A stretch of 64,000 nucleotides of DNA from Rhodoferax antarcticus ANT.BR (GCF_001938565.1 NZ_MSYM01000020.1:1-64000); one strand, 5' to 3'; positions 16,314 through 24,577 are shown, numbered from the stretch's first letter. Numbers and translations: made by a program. Notes: generated from the letters alone by a model not told the origin.

Positions 16314-16609
16314 AGCAATTTATTGCAAAGCACCGGCAAGCGACCGACGCGAGATTTCACCCAGCAGAAATAGCTTGTGTAAGGCACATCCAATTGCAAA
16401 GCTTCTTTGCAAGCCAAAATAAATTCAGCAGGAACAGGCATATCCAGCTCGTTCATCAACTTCAACTCGCCGTGCTCTTGCGCGGTCGATTCTTTGTAGT
16501 ACAGGTACATGGGCATCAAAACACCCATCAAACTGCAGCCACTGGCCTTTTTAGCGCCCTCCAATGCACATTTCTCCACCATTTTGCGAATCACGTTTTC
16601 ATATTCCAT
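16301..16609 (-). CDS. Hypothetical protein (102 aa)
   Basis: Starts MEYENVIRKMVEKCALEGAKKA after CTGGAG in an AAUYYC leader. Contains a hydrophobic stretch SLMGVLMPMYLYY that could be buried or membrane-associated. No family recognised. Overlaps the start of the 57-aa gene. Confidence 0.65.
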   Translation of the reverse strand: MEYENVIRKMVEKCALEGAKKASGCSLMGVLMPMYLYYKESTAQEHGELKLMNELDMPVPAEFILACKEALQLDVPYTSYFCWVKSRVGRLPVLCNKLLCAV

Positions 16610-16662
16610 TGGGTACTCCAGTTGGGTTCAGCAAAATTGCATGAACTGATTAGGAATGCCGG
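16610..16662 (-). promoter_or_regulatory. AAUYYC leader of gene 16301-16609
   Basis: CGGCATTCCTAATCAGT box (to 16662), hairpin at 16627-16645 (TTCA-T-GC-AATTTT-GC-TGAA with a bulge), CTGGAG before ATG 16609. Confidence 0.65.
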
Positions 16663-16697
16663 GAATTTAAAAAGTACCTTTGCCTTTTCAGGTTTTT

Positions 16698-16840
16698 GAC
16701 ATAACAACTCAGTAACTCCGGCAATTTCGCCGTGGTTTTCTTGTCGGCCCCGAGCCGCAGGACGACATCGAAATGCAGCACTCTCTTTTTGAGTGATTTT
16801 TAGTCTCCCCAAAAGGCCACTCCTTGCGAGTGGCCTTTTT
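16698..16840 (+). ncRNA. Candidate small RNA with an AAUYYC leader on the plus strand
   Basis: The only plus-strand copy of the leader: GACATAACAACTCAGT box at 16698-16713 and perfect hairpin CGGC-AATTTC-GCCG at 16719-16732. No gene of useful length follows (the only ATG frame encodes 7 residues). Instead there are further predicted stems (CGGCCCCGAGCCG near 16746-16758; CACTC/GAGTG near 16780-16795) and a strong terminator (AGGCCACTC-CTTGC-GAGTGGCCT plus T5, 16813-16840). The layout of box, structured RNA and terminator suggests a transcript of about 100-130 nt. Confidence 0.5.
16813..16840 (+). terminator. Strong terminator of the candidate small RNA
   Basis: Perfect 9-bp stem AGGCCACTC/GAGTGGCCT, 5-nt loop, T5. 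Confidence 0.85.
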
Positions 16841-16850
16841 CATGGGCGTG

Positions 16851-16886
16851 AAAAAACCCGCGCACAGTGATGTGGCGGGTTAGGGT
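16851..16886 (-). terminator. Terminator after gene 16897-17601
   Basis: CCCTAACCCGCC ... GCGGGTT with T6 on the minus strand, directly after the stop. Confidence 0.75.
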
Positions 16887-16896
16887 TGAACAAAAA

Positions 16897-17601
16897 TCAG
16901 GCGAGCGATGTTTCAGCCTGTTTGCAAATGGATTCGAGCGTCATGATGGCGTCGGATTCAGCACATTCAGTGCTGTAAAAGCCATAACACTGTTCAAGTT
17001 GTTCGATAGAAAAACGAGTTTTACCGTCTTCATTGACACCATTGGCCGTTGCCTTGACTACTTCAAGAGAATACGAAACGCCGTTGAGCCAATTCGAAAA
17101 TTCTTCAAAGAATTGAGTCCCAGGTTTCTTCCATGATTTTGGAATGGCAAAGAAAGCAAACGAGCTGTCCCAACGGCATGACAAATTAACACCTTCACGA
17201 AAAGACCCCGTAAGAATTGCCTTTGCTGACCGGATAGCATCGCCAACAAGTCGGATATTTGTGTCGCCATGTTGGTATTCTTCAACAGGGTAAACCTTCA
17301 TACCATCCTTGAACAAAGCCACCGCATCATCAGTGCTACCGTTGAAAATTGAATTGCGACGTGGGGAGATGTAAACTGCATAGTCTTCTTCAGAACGTTT
17401 TCGATAAGTTGTGACCTGCATAGCTTCTTCGCTTCCCTCATCACAATATTCTTCGGAAATCAAACGGGCCAGGTAAACACTGTTCGAGTCGTCAAATGCC
17501 GTGTCAAGGATTTTCGCATTGATGCTGGCCTTCTTCAGAAACGGTTCAATAGCGGAACAGACGGCGAGACTTGAAAAATTCACCAATTTTGTAAATGTCA
17601 T
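16897..17601 (-). CDS. Hypothetical protein (234 aa)
   Basis: ATG 17601 follows TTGGAG in an AAUYYC leader. Sequence starts MTFTKLVNFSSLAVCSAIEP; soluble and acidic, with a central region DTNIRLVGDAIRSAKAILTGSF and a C-terminus rich in Glu and Cys. No family recognised. Confidence 0.65.
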   Translation of the reverse strand: MTFTKLVNFSSLAVCSAIEPFLKKASINAKILDTAFDDSNSVYLARLISEEYCDEGSEEAMQVTTYRKRSEEDYAVYISPRRNSIFNGSTDDAVALFKDGMKVYPVEEYQHGDTNIRLVGDAIRSAKAILTGSFREGVNLSCRWDSSFAFFAIPKSWKKPGTQFFEEFSNWLNGVSYSLEVVKATANGVNEDGKTRFSIEQLEQCYGFYSTECAESDAIMTLESICKQAETSLA

Positions 17602-17660
17602 TATTAACTCCAAAAAAGTGTCAGCGAAATTGCTGATTGCACTTAACTTGGTAATGCCAA
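17602..17660 (-). promoter_or_regulatory. AAUYYC leader of gene 16897-17601
   Basis: TTGGCATTACCAAG box (17648-17660), perfect hairpin TCAGC-AATTTC-GCTGA (17621-17636), TTGGAG before ATG. Confidence 0.75.
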
Positions 17661-17666
17661 CAAATA

Positions 17667-17703
17667 GGAAAGTCCACAACATTGCTGTTGTGGACTTAGG
17701 GGG
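17667..17703 (-). terminator. Terminator after gene 17711-18328
   Basis: CCCCCTAAGTCCACAAC ... GTTGTGGACT with a weak T-tract on the minus strand, 8 nt after the stop. Confidence 0.75.
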
Positions 17704-17710
17704 AATCAGA

Positions 17711-18328
17711 TCAAACGTCGTAGCGTATTTCAGCGACACACAGACAGACATCCAGTTGCGAGCCCACCTTGAATGCCCTCACAACATCGCAATAGCGAGA
17801 TCCAGGCCCTTTACATGAGCGCCCAAAAATACCAAAAGCAAATTTTTCAGCAACCTCCACGCTCAGATACTCACCATCAAGCCTTTCGACCAATGCGTAA
17901 GCATCGCTGCCATCACACCCGTTATCAATGACGCCAATCTGAGTAAGTTTCATTTCTGGATCAGGCTGTTGATCCAGCGTTCCCATATGCTGCTCATCAC
18001 AGTGAGGGGGAATCAATGGGGCAATATGCCAAGGCTCGCCAGATTTCCCCCGTGAAACCGCCACCTCATCCACAGAGTCAAAAGGTCCGGCAAAAGTCAA
18101 CCCATCAATCGGATTGCCAATCACTGCCACACGTTTTGAAAAACGGCACTTGCTCCAACTCTTACGAGCTTCAGTTTTAGCCTCACTCTGCTGGGCAAAA
18201 CGTTCGGTTCGACCGCTGTTGTAGAGAAGTAGCCATGGCTCATGAGGTCTATAACCAAAAGCCAGTTTGGACTGCTTGACAATCTGAGCAACAAAAGCCC
18301 CTGAGATGTTGTAGATAAACAGCGCCAC
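17711..18328 (-). CDS. Hypothetical protein (205 aa)
   Basis: Start is GTG 18328 with AAGGGG upstream, immediately after the stop of the preceding gene; the open frame upstream overlaps that gene. Sequence starts VALFIYNISGAFVAQIVKQSKLAFGYRPHEP. No family recognised. Forms a two-gene operon with 18330-18731, probably by translational coupling. Confidence 0.6.
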   Translation of the reverse strand: MALFIYNISGAFVAQIVKQSKLAFGYRPHEPWLLLYNSGRTERFAQQSEAKTEARKSWSKCRFSKRVAVIGNPIDGLTFAGPFDSVDEVAVSRGKSGEPWHIAPLIPPHCDEQHMGTLDQQPDPEMKLTQIGVIDNGCDGSDAYALVERLDGEYLSVEVAEKFAFGIFGRSCKGPGSRYCDVVRAFKVGSQLDVCLCVAEIRYDV

Positions 18329-18329
18329 G

Positions 18330-18731
18330 TCAAACCCCTTGTAACGACTTATCCAATGCAACCCATGCTTTAAACGCCGGGGTTTCATCAATCGTCATCC
18401 CTCGCTGCGTGAGCGTGCCGATGACTTCCAGACTGTCAATCTGATCAGCACACATGGCGACAGTGGGGTACGACGTAGACATCCTTCCATAAGCACACAC
18501 TGCCCGTTCTTCAAAGGTTTTCAGGTTTGATGCGTGGTGCATATTCCCCTCAAAATACACAATGGTTGCCAATAGGTCACGGGTACGGAATCCAACGAGG
18601 CTCGAACCAGGCTTCACCAAGTTCGACCACATTGCCTGCTTTTCCAACTTTGGCACCAGGACAAGACCAGGCTCTCCAAACGCAGGGCGTCCAACAACAG
18701 CAATCACAAAATCAGAATTTTGAAAGTTCAT
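18330..18731 (-). CDS. Hypothetical protein (133 aa)
   Basis: ATG 18731 follows CTGGAG in an AAUYYC leader. Starts MNFQNSDFVIAVVGRPAFGEPG and ends KAWVALDKSLQGV; its end provides the ribosome-binding site of the next gene. No family recognised. Confidence 0.65.
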   Translation of the reverse strand: MNFQNSDFVIAVVGRPAFGEPGLVLVPKLEKQAMWSNLVKPGSSLVGFRTRDLLATIVYFEGNMHHASNLKTFEERAVCAYGRMSTSYPTVAMCADQIDSLEVIGTLTQRGMTIDETPAFKAWVALDKSLQGV

Positions 18732-18790
18732 AAAAATCTCCAGAAAGGTAAAGCTCCAACGAAATGTTGCAACTGACTTAGTAATGATGA
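18732..18790 (-). promoter_or_regulatory. AAUYYC leader of the 18731-17711 operon
   Basis: ATCATTACTAAGTCAGT box, hairpin CAAC-ATTTC-GTTG (18757-18769), CTGGAG before ATG 18731. Confidence 0.7.
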
Positions 18791-18792
18791 AA

Positions 18793-18835
18793 TAAAAAAA
18801 AGGACTCAAGCAAAATGCCTGAGTCCTTTCGGGGT
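18793..18835 (-). terminator. Terminator after the ribonucleotide reductase gene
   Basis: Stem AGGACTCAGGC ... CTTGAGTCCT with T8 on the minus strand. Confidence 0.85.
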
Positions 18836-18850
18836 TTGAATAAACAGTTG

Positions 18851-20827
18851 TCACACGGAGCATGAACCCACGTAATGACAATGATCGCAATGTGTGCAGC
18901 CGTCCCTCAAGTGCAGGGAATGGTGGCCGCAGTCAGGGCAAAGATCCCCGCCAGTGCCTTGGTAGGCATCAGCTTCAACCTCTTCACTCACCTCGACACG
19001 TTCAACAGTCGGATTGACAGTCAGAACGGCACCACGGGCAGCACTAGGCCGGTACGTCGTGATTCCCTTCAAGCCAGCTTTCCAAGAGCGCATGTACAAA
19101 TTGCGGAACTCTTCAAACGGGTAATTTTCAGGGACGTTCACCGTCTTGCTGATGGCAGAGTCAATGAACGGGGCCACTGCTGCAACCATGTCGCAATGCG
19201 CTGTAGCCGTCATCGACAAAGCAGACACAAACGACTCTGGCAACATTTCAGTATTGCCACCCATTGCAACAAACACCCGATAAGCATGATCCTCGACAAC
19301 GTAATCTTTTGAACTTCCATCGGGCATGCGTTTTTTGCGGTTGTAAGACCACGCAAACGCCGGTTCGATGCCGTTGCTGGCGTTGTCCGCAAAGGCCAAT
19401 GAAATCGTACCCGTGGGGGCAATCGATGTCAGGTGCGAGTTGCGAATCCCGTGCTTGCGGATCTCAGACCGGATCGACTCTGGCAAACGCTTGATGTAGT
19501 CGCCACCTTCGTCAAGATACTTCACAGCATCGAACAACGGAAAAGCGCCCTTCTCTTTCGCAAGCTCAACCGACTCCAGGTAAGCCGTGTCGCGCATCAC
19601 TTCAGAGATCATCGCCGCCATTTTTCGCCCGGCCTCACTGTCATAGCGCAAACCCATCATCACCAGAGCATCACCCAGCCCAAGAAAACCCAAGCCGACA
19701 CGACGTTTCGAATGAGCTGACTCACGTTGCTGCTCAAGCGGCCATTGGGTGACATCGAGCACACTGTCAAGCATCCTCACACCGCATCGAACCGCCTCTT
19801 TGAACGACTCAAAATCAAAATACGAATCGAAAACAAGGTCAGACCCGAAACCCGTATCTATTCCTGCCAGGTGTCCGAATGGATTACGAACATGAACTGT
19901 CAGGTTGATTGATCCCAAATCGCATGCGCCGTAGGCCGGAAGTGGCTGTTCACCACAAGGATTTACGGATTCGAGGACTTCACAATACCGCAAATTATTC
20001 TCACGATTAATTGTGTCCATTTGCAGTACACCCGGCTCTGCAAACTCATACGTGGACCGCATGATCAAGTTCCACAATGCGCGAGCCCGAACCGTTCGGT
20101 AAACCCACATTCCATCACGGCGGCGATACTGACCAACCTGAAGGTCACACGGTTGGCAAATGTGGGCAAGTTCCCAAAAGCCATCGCTTTCCACTTTGCG
20201 CATAAAGGCATCAGTCACACCCACACTCACGTTGAAGTTCGTCAGGGCACCAGGCTTGCGCTTGGCGGTGATAAATTCTTCGATGTCTGGATGTTCAATG
20301 TTGAGCACTGCCATCTGAGCGCCACGACGTGAACCAGCGCTTTCTACGGTGTTGCACATTGAGTCGAACACGGCCATAAAGCTCACTGGCCCGGATGCCA
20401 TTGACATGGTTCCTTTAACGAGAGCACCTTTGGGGCGAATCCGTGAAAAGTTGTAGCCAACACCACCGCCCCGACGCATCGTTTCAGCGGCTTGAGTCAG
20501 CGCCGTCATGATTCCAGCATGGCCATCTTCAGGACTCAACTCGCCACTCATGGCATCAGCGACAGGCTGTACAAAGCAGTTCATCAACGTGGCGCGCAAC
20601 CCGGTTCCTGCTGCGGAATGAATACGACCAGCCGGGATGAACCCAAGTTGATCCATTGCTGAGTAGAAGCGCAACTCCAATTCAACATCACCAACTGCAA
20701 GTGCTTTGGCAACCCGGTGACGAACATCTTGAATCGTGCGATCATTGGTGCCAGTCTTGCAGTATTTTTCGACAAACACATCAAGCGTTACTTGTTGTGG
20801 TGCCAACTCATTCGATTTTGAAAACAT
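18851..20827 (-). CDS. nrdJ: Class II (adenosylcobalamin-dependent) ribonucleotide reductase
   Basis: A 658-aa vitamin B12-dependent reductase converting ribonucleotides to deoxyribonucleotides without oxygen or a second subunit. Seen: MNCFVQP (active-site Cys strand), [11 protein letters not shown], the [10 protein letters not shown] loop, and the catalytic [10 protein letters not shown] finger. The C-terminus has Cys pairs CPDCG and CTHCDHC, typical of this family. Length is normal for the shorter NrdJ form. ATG 20827 follows CTGGAG in an AAUYYC leader. With tdk it suggests the plasmid supports its own DNA synthesis. Confidence 0.95.
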   Translation of the reverse strand: MFSKSNELAPQQVTLDVFVEKYCKTGTNDRTIQDVRHRVAKALAVGDVELELRFYSAMDQLGFIPAGRIHSAAGTGLRATLMNCFVQPVADAMSGELSPEDGHAGIMTALTQAAETMRRGGGVGYNFSRIRPKGALVKGTMSMASGPVSFMAVFDSMCNTVESAGSRRGAQMAVLNIEHPDIEEFITAKRKPGALTNFNVSVGVTDAFMRKVESDGFWELAHICQPCDLQVGQYRRRDGMWVYRTVRARALWNLIMRSTYEFAEPGVLQMDTINRENNLRYCEVLESVNPCGEQPLPAYGACDLGSINLTVHVRNPFGHLAGIDTGFGSDLVFDSYFDFESFKEAVRCGVRMLDSVLDVTQWPLEQQRESAHSKRRVGLGFLGLGDALVMMGLRYDSEAGRKMAAMISEVMRDTAYLESVELAKEKGAFPLFDAVKYLDEGGDYIKRLPESIRSEIRKHGIRNSHLTSIAPTGTISLAFADNASNGIEPAFAWSYNRKKRMPDGSSKDYVVEDHAYRVFVAMGGNTEMLPESFVSALSMTATAHCDMVAAVAPFIDSAISKTVNVPENYPFEEFRNLYMRSWKAGLKGITTYRPSAARGAVLTVNPTVERVEVSEEVEADAYQGTGGDLCPDCGHHSLHLRDGCTHCDHCHYVGSCSV

Positions 20828-20879
20828 AAAGATCTCCAGTTGTGTATCGCAGAAATTGCGAGACTGAGTAGTAATGCTG
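20828..20879 (-). promoter_or_regulatory. AAUYYC leader of nrdJ
   Basis: CAGCATTACTACTCAGT box (20868-20879 and on), hairpin TCGCA-ATTTC-TGCGA (20847-20861), CTGGAG before ATG 20827. No cobalamin-riboswitch-like B12 box was noticed. Confidence 0.75.
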
Positions 20880-20895
20880 TATTCAAAAAAATAGA

Positions 20896-20933
20896 CAAAA
20901 AAAAGCCCAAACACGAAATGTGCTGGGCTTGGG
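20896..20933 (-). terminator. Terminator after gene 20989-21468
   Basis: Stem AGCCCAGCACA ... TGTTTGGGCT with T8 on the minus strand. Confidence 0.8.
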
Positions 20934-20988
20934 AGAGACAAAGGTTGCTTGGAGCAACTGGTGATGACGAATTAAATCAAAATCATCT

Positions 20989-21468
20989 TTAAACAACCAA
21001 CCTTAAAGAGTCGGTCAAACTGTGAAGAACCTTGTACTCACTTACAAGTTGAAGATATTGCTTGTATGTGATTTCACGGTCATTTACCTTGGAAATCAAA
21101 TCACAACAATAATTGCCAAGCAAAAAGCTCGGTAAGTCATGCAAGCGGTCAAGCGCCTGATCATCACGCACATAAAACCCGCAACGAACCACAGACTCAA
21201 GCGCATCATCTTTGGTATTGAAGACCATGTGACCGCTGAAACCATCCAAATCGAACGATTGAGTGCGCCAATGCTGGTTGTTCGACATGTCGGGACAAAT
21301 GAGCATCCAACGGTCCTTACCATCACCATCTTTAAAAATAGCCATGTCATCAAAACGAAAGGCATGAACCAAAGCAGGATCTTCGGTCATTGGTCTGACG
21401 TTTTGCAATTCAGAAAGGCCAAAAAATTGATCCGATTTAACCGTATCAAAAGCAGTAAGCAAATCCAT
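20989..21468 (-). CDS. Hypothetical protein (159 aa)
   Basis: ATG 21468 follows CAGGAG in an AAUYYC leader. Starts MDLLTAFDTVKSDQFFGLSE; soluble, with a central DMAIFKDGDGKDRWMLICPD. No family recognised. Confidence 0.65.
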   Translation of the reverse strand: MDLLTAFDTVKSDQFFGLSELQNVRPMTEDPALVHAFRFDDMAIFKDGDGKDRWMLICPDMSNNQHWRTQSFDLDGFSGHMVFNTKDDALESVVRCGFYVRDDQALDRLHDLPSFLLGNYCCDLISKVNDREITYKQYLQLVSEYKVLHSLTDSLRLVV

Positions 21469-21522
21469 AAAAACTCCTGAAAAGACCTTGCGAAATTGCA
21501 AGAGACTTGGTTTGAAATGCTT
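21469..21522 (-). promoter_or_regulatory. AAUYYC leader of gene 20989-21468
   Basis: AGCATTTCAAACCAAGT box (21507-21522), perfect hairpin CTTGC-AATTTC-GCAAG (21487-21502), CAGGAG before ATG. Confidence 0.75.
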
Positions 21523-21523
21523 G

Positions 21524-21562
21524 AAAAAGAAAAAGCCTGACACAAGGTGCCAGGCTTAGGGG
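21524..21562 (-). terminator. Terminator after gene 21635-22165
   Basis: CCCCTAAGCC tag and stem GCCTGGCACC ... GTGTCAGGC with T5CT5 on the minus strand. Confidence 0.8.
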
Positions 21563-21634
21563 AAAGAGAACGTCAATGCAAGCTAAAGCCAACAATTGAA
21601 GCACAAAGGAGTGACGTGAACACTCAAAAAATCA

Positions 21635-22165
21635 CTAAATTACGCAAGATGAAATCTTGGCAACACCTTCAGCTTTTTTAATTACATCTTCCAGAGAGCC
21701 CCAAGCAACACCAACGTCCCGTTGTCCATGTTCTTCGGGCCAATGGTCTTTCACCAATTGCAAAGCAATTTTTGCAGCTCGCAGGAGGTCTTTTGAGGCA
21801 CATATCAAATTTGCGTTCGCAAGACTTACAGCCTCATCAACCGCACCAACACGCCCAAGCACGGCAACGATTTCAGAATTATTGGGATTGCAGCAGACAG
21901 CGATATGATCGCAACCGTCAATGTACCCAACATCGATTTGCCAGGGACCGGGTGATACCGGAGATGCATCAACGGTCAAACCGAACGATTCATCAATCAA
22001 AGAATTGACATTGACATCACAAATGTCAGCATCAGCCTTGGAAAAAGCACAATCCAGATTACCCATTTTCAAGTCAAATTCGGCAAATATCACAGCCTCT
22101 GTAAAGTGTGATGCCTCGAACGTTTCAACAATTGTCTTCGTGTTTTTCAGATCAAATCGTTTCAT
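21635..22165 (-). CDS. Hypothetical protein (176 aa)
   Basis: ATG 22165 follows TTGGAG. Starts MKRFDLKNTKTIVETFEASHF; the central part (DVGYIDGCDHIAVCCNP) and helix LLRAAKIALQLVKDHW are notable. No family recognised. Leader has a variant loop. Confidence 0.65.
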   Translation of the reverse strand: MKRFDLKNTKTIVETFEASHFTEAVIFAEFDLKMGNLDCAFSKADADICDVNVNSLIDESFGLTVDASPVSPGPWQIDVGYIDGCDHIAVCCNPNNSEIVAVLGRVGAVDEAVSLANANLICASKDLLRAAKIALQLVKDHWPEEHGQRDVGVAWGSLEDVIKKAEGVAKISSCVI

Positions 22166-22217
22166 AAAAACTCCAATTGTGTCAATGCAAAAGGCATCAA
22201 CTAAGCTGGTAATGGGG
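22166..22217 (-). promoter_or_regulatory. Variant AAUYYC-type leader of gene 21635-22165
   Basis: CCCATTACCAGCTTAGT box, hairpin GATGC-CTTTT-GCATT (22184-22198; loop departs from the consensus), TTGGAG before ATG. Confidence 0.55.
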
Positions 22218-22236
22218 CTTTTACGAAAACGCCATG

Positions 22237-22272
22237 AAAAAAGCCCCATCTCAATGAGTGGAGCTTTAGGGT
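22237..22272 (-). terminator. Terminator after gene 22280-22489
   Basis: CCCTAAAGC tag and stem AAGCTCCACTC ... GAGATGGGGCTT with T6 on the minus strand. Confidence 0.75.
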
Positions 22273-22279
22273 GTCAAAG

Positions 22280-22489
22280 TTAGATCGTCGGTTTAGTGTG
22301 TTCAAGACGCCATTTTTCAAGCGACATGCGCTCTCCATCATTGCAGTCCTCGCACATCCACTGATCCCAAAAGTCCTTTTCAGCAAGCCCTTGGCTTTCT
22401 TCGATGTTCCAGCACAGAGCTACGCCACAGGATTCACAAATCGGAGTCAATGCACCATCCATTGTGCCACCATGTTTATGCAATCCCAT
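22280..22489 (-). CDS. Small zinc-ribbon-like protein (69 aa)
   Basis: Contains two CxxC pairs, CESCGVALC and CEDCND, about 25 residues apart, consistent with a zinc ribbon. GGAGG lies 9 nt before ATG 22489, within the end of the preceding 27-aa frame, so it is coupled to that frame. No precise family. Confidence 0.6.
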   Translation of the reverse strand: MGLHKHGGTMDGALTPICESCGVALCWNIEESQGLAEKDFWDQWMCEDCNDGERMSLEKWRLEHTKPTI

Positions 22490-22559
22490 GTTGAACATCC
22501 TCCAGTGATGGGCCAGACAAATCGCTGATGGCGATCACAACGGTTGAATCATTTTCCAT
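22476..22559 (-). CDS. 27-aa leader-type small protein
   Basis: ATG 22559 follows CTGGAG in an AAUYYC leader; the frame encodes MENDSTVVIAISDLSGPSLE and continues to 22476. Its end overlaps the ribosome-binding site and start of the zinc-ribbon gene. It may be a real small protein or a coupling peptide. Confidence 0.45.
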   Translation of the reverse strand: MENDSTVVIAISDLSGPSLEDVQHGIA

Positions 22560-22613
22560 AAATAATCTCCAGTTTGCGCCAACGAAATTGTTGGTCACTA
22601 AGTAGGTATGCCC
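22560..22613 (-). promoter_or_regulatory. AAUYYC leader of the 22559-22280 operon
   Basis: GGGCATACCTACTTAGT box (22598-22613), perfect hairpin CCAAC-AATTTC-GTTGG (22579-22594), CTGGAG before ATG 22559. Confidence 0.75.
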
Positions 22614-22618
22614 AAAAA

Positions 22619-22665
22619 AAGAAAAAACCAGAAAACCGCAAGATGCGGAATTCTGGTTCAGGGAT
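22619..22665 (-). terminator. Terminator after ardC
   Basis: Stem AACCAGAATTCCGCA ... TGCGGTTTTCTGGTT with a T-rich tail on the minus strand. Confidence 0.75.
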
Positions 22666-22676
22666 TTGATAATAGA

Positions 22677-23534
22677 TTACCCAGCGAGTTGCAATAGGTA
22701 GTCACTGATCAACTGCGCTTCGGACGCAGCTTTCAAAAGCGTTGGCTTTTTGTCGGAAAACTCATCAAGCCAAGGCTGCAAGTAGGCAGCATGGTTGTCA
22801 ATTTGCGCCTGTGTGCGCGGCAAATTTAACGAGCTGCAAATCATGGTCGCTGCAATTTCAGCCCGAATTTCTTCGTAGCTGTAGCTGATGCGCTCACGTT
22901 CTACACGGCCTTCCTTCATGGTCGCGTGACTCATTTCATGAACAAGCGAGCTGTAAAACTCATACGTGTCATCAAATGATCCGCGTAGAGGCATGCCGAT
23001 TTTGTCTTCAGGCGGGAGATACCAGCAGCCGCCGTTTTGCGATGGTTCAACGTAGCTCAAGCCTTGCGACTTGAGAGCGTCAAGCATTCGCTCCACAGCA
23101 TCAACAGACTCAATCGGATTCGTCGGTGTTTTGCCATCAAGTTTGATGCCCTTGACCTGATCGATGTTGAAGACGGTTGCCGCACGAAATCCTTTTAGAA
23201 ATTCCTTTTCTACACCGGTTTTCTTGTCAAGTTCCTTTTTGATCAGAGGCACTTCGATCTTTACACCGCGTTCACCAGCCAAATTGCCGCCCATCTTGCT
23301 GGATTCGAGAAACGAAATCCAACGATTTGACCAGCCCTGCCTCATCGAGATCATTTGCAGATACAGACTGTTTCCACTGCGGTAGGATTTACCTGTGATC
23401 ACGTTGGCTGGACGACCTGGGGCTGCACCACCTTTCCACGTCTTTTGCCAAGGCGCGACACCGGCGACCATGCTTGCAAAAAGAACCTCAGCGAGGTTGA
23501 AGGCTTCAGCGGGATTTACAGATTGCGTTTTCAT
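22677..23534 (-). CDS. ardC: ArdC-like antirestriction / zincin protein
   Basis: A 285-aa protein of the ArdC type. N-terminal ssDNA-binding region includes the family marker GVAPWQKTW and GRPANVITGKSYRSGNSLYL. The C-terminal metalloprotease-like domain has HEMSHAT (HExxH). ArdC proteins protect incoming single-stranded plasmid DNA from host restriction during conjugation. ATG 23534 follows AAAGGA in an AAUYYC leader. Its presence supports transfer between hosts. Confidence 0.85.
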   Translation of the reverse strand: MKTQSVNPAEAFNLAEVLFASMVAGVAPWQKTWKGGAAPGRPANVITGKSYRSGNSLYLQMISMRQGWSNRWISFLESSKMGGNLAGERGVKIEVPLIKKELDKKTGVEKEFLKGFRAATVFNIDQVKGIKLDGKTPTNPIESVDAVERMLDALKSQGLSYVEPSQNGGCWYLPPEDKIGMPLRGSFDDTYEFYSSLVHEMSHATMKEGRVERERISYSYEEIRAEIAATMICSSLNLPRTQAQIDNHAAYLQPWLDEFSDKKPTLLKAASEAQLISDYLLQLAG

Positions 23535-23589
23535 ATTCGATCCTTTCAGAAATGGCCAACGAAATGTTGTACCTGCACTGGTAATGCCG
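23535..23589 (-). promoter_or_regulatory. AAUYYC leader of ardC
   Basis: CGGCATTACCAGTGCAG box (23573-23589), hairpin CAAC-ATTTC-GTTG (23557-23569), AAAGGA before ATG 23534. Confidence 0.75.
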
Positions 23590-23605
23590 ACCGAACGAAA
23601 AGCAT

Positions 23606-23645
23606 GAAAAAAGCCCAAAACGCGGAAAGCGTAATGGGCTTGGGG
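23606..23645 (-). terminator. Terminator after gene 23673-24095
   Basis: Stem AGCCCATTACGC ... GCGTTTTGGGCT with T6 on the minus strand. Confidence 0.75.
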
Positions 23646-23672
23646 ATTGAACAAACAGCTTGGTTGAAGCAC

Positions 23673-24095
23673 TCAAACAAGTTCTTTTGGAACCCTAACA
23701 AAATCTCCGAAATTAAAAAGAACCAAACACCTCAATTTGGCCTCTAACTCAGTCGCACCAATGGCGGTCAAAACAGCGCCGTCACTTTTAAGAATGGTCG
23801 CTTTCCAGACACCCGGTTTAAAGCCAACGCCAGTTTCATCAAAATGAGGCTCAAAACAAGCTGAAATCTTCTGGCGCTCGCAAAGCGGTCCACCAATTGA
23901 CCAGTCTAAAAAATTCAATTTATCAAACCTTGTGTGATAACCGTTTTGATCAACGTAGTGCTTTGAATGGTTCATCGCACTGTCAGGGTTGGCCATCTTC
24001 CATTTGTCAAGCTTTGCTGGTAAGAAACCAATGCTTTTTGCCACCGCCCAATTTAAGGCATCTGCATTCAAACAATTTGTGTTTACCTGAATCAT
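23673..24095 (-). CDS. NinX-like (DUF2591) protein
   Basis: A 140-aa protein matching the layout of phage NinX/DUF2591 proteins: ADALNWAVAKS at the N-terminus, LDWSIGGPLCERQKIS in the middle (DWxxGGPLxER), and a C-terminal ELEAKLRCLVLFNFGDFVRVPKEL. Function is unknown in phages. ATG 24095 is taken (in-frame ATG 24131 is the alternative). The stop of the upstream 73-aa gene is close by, so both are one operon. Confidence 0.7.
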   Translation of the reverse strand: MIQVNTNCLNADALNWAVAKSIGFLPAKLDKWKMANPDSAMNHSKHYVDQNGYHTRFDKLNFLDWSIGGPLCERQKISACFEPHFDETGVGFKPGVWKATILKSDGAVLTAIGATELEAKLRCLVLFNFGDFVRVPKELV

Positions 24096-24106
24096 GACGC
24101 ATCCAA

Positions 24107-24328
24107 TCACGGGTGATCCCGTTGGTTCCATTCGCCAGCATCAAGTGCGTGTTGAGCGTCGGCCTGGTGCCTGTAATAACCAGTAGATTCACGAGAACAC
24201 GGGCCTTCGTCGCTGCATGTTCCTATGTAGTAGCCAGCAGCAGAACGCATGACCATCAGTGGCAAGCGTTTTTTGCAGTATTGAAGTGCAAGCTGACCAA
24301 TCATGGTGTGAATGGTTGTAGTAGTCAT
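24107..24328 (-). CDS. Hypothetical protein (73 aa)
   Basis: Starts MTTTTIHTMIGQLALQYCKK and ends DAGEWNQRDHP; two central Cys. AAAGGA lies upstream in a variant leader. No family recognised. First gene of an operon with the NinX-like gene. Confidence 0.65.
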   Translation of the reverse strand: MTTTTIHTMIGQLALQYCKKRLPLMVMRSAAGYYIGTCSDEGPCSRESTGYYRHQADAQHALDAGEWNQRDHP

Positions 24329-24394
24329 GGTAAAAAAATCCTTTTAGTTCAGTTATGTGTTGATAAAACATCAGCACTGCACTGGTTATGTCGG
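24329..24394 (-). promoter_or_regulatory. Variant AAUYYC-type leader of gene 24107-24328
   Basis: GACATAACCAGTGCAG box (to 24394), hairpin GTG-C-TGAT-GTTTT-ATCA-A-CAC (24357-24377; loop departs from consensus), AAAGGA before ATG. Confidence 0.55.
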
Positions 24395-24577
24395 AATTTC
24401 GTAAAGTAAACACTACACTACAAACAGCCGCGAGGCTCCGCGTTTCACCTCCCTGAACACGGCCCCTTACGGGGTTCACCAGGCTTGATCCAGAATTTTT
24501 TTCTGATCTGATCACTCGTCTAACTGGCGCTACAAGCTATGCCTTTCCGAATTCAGACAACACCTTGCAGAGATAAG

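Noticed and set aside
16591..16812. 73-aa minus frame
   Set aside because: It covers the plus-strand small RNA candidate and the leader of 16609, and has no ribosome-binding site.
17648..17661. The GGCAT box as a sigma-54 promoter (TGGCAC-N5-TTGCA)
   Set aside because: GG and GC elements are not 10 bp apart in any copy, and no enhancer-binding protein gene is seen.
20828..20879. A cobalamin riboswitch in front of the B12-dependent reductase
   Set aside because: The leader is only about 50 nt and is the same type as in front of unrelated genes; a B12 riboswitch needs about 200 nt and a B12 box.
22784..23747. Plus-strand frames opposite ardC
   Set aside because: Shadow frames; the minus-strand ArdC has HExxH and the family N-terminus.
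12071..24394. Leaders as integron attC sites with one-gene cassettes
   Set aside because: The cassette-like layout is tempting, but the RYYYAAC/GTTRRRY ends of attC are missing, the hairpins are too short, and genes are often in operons of two or three.
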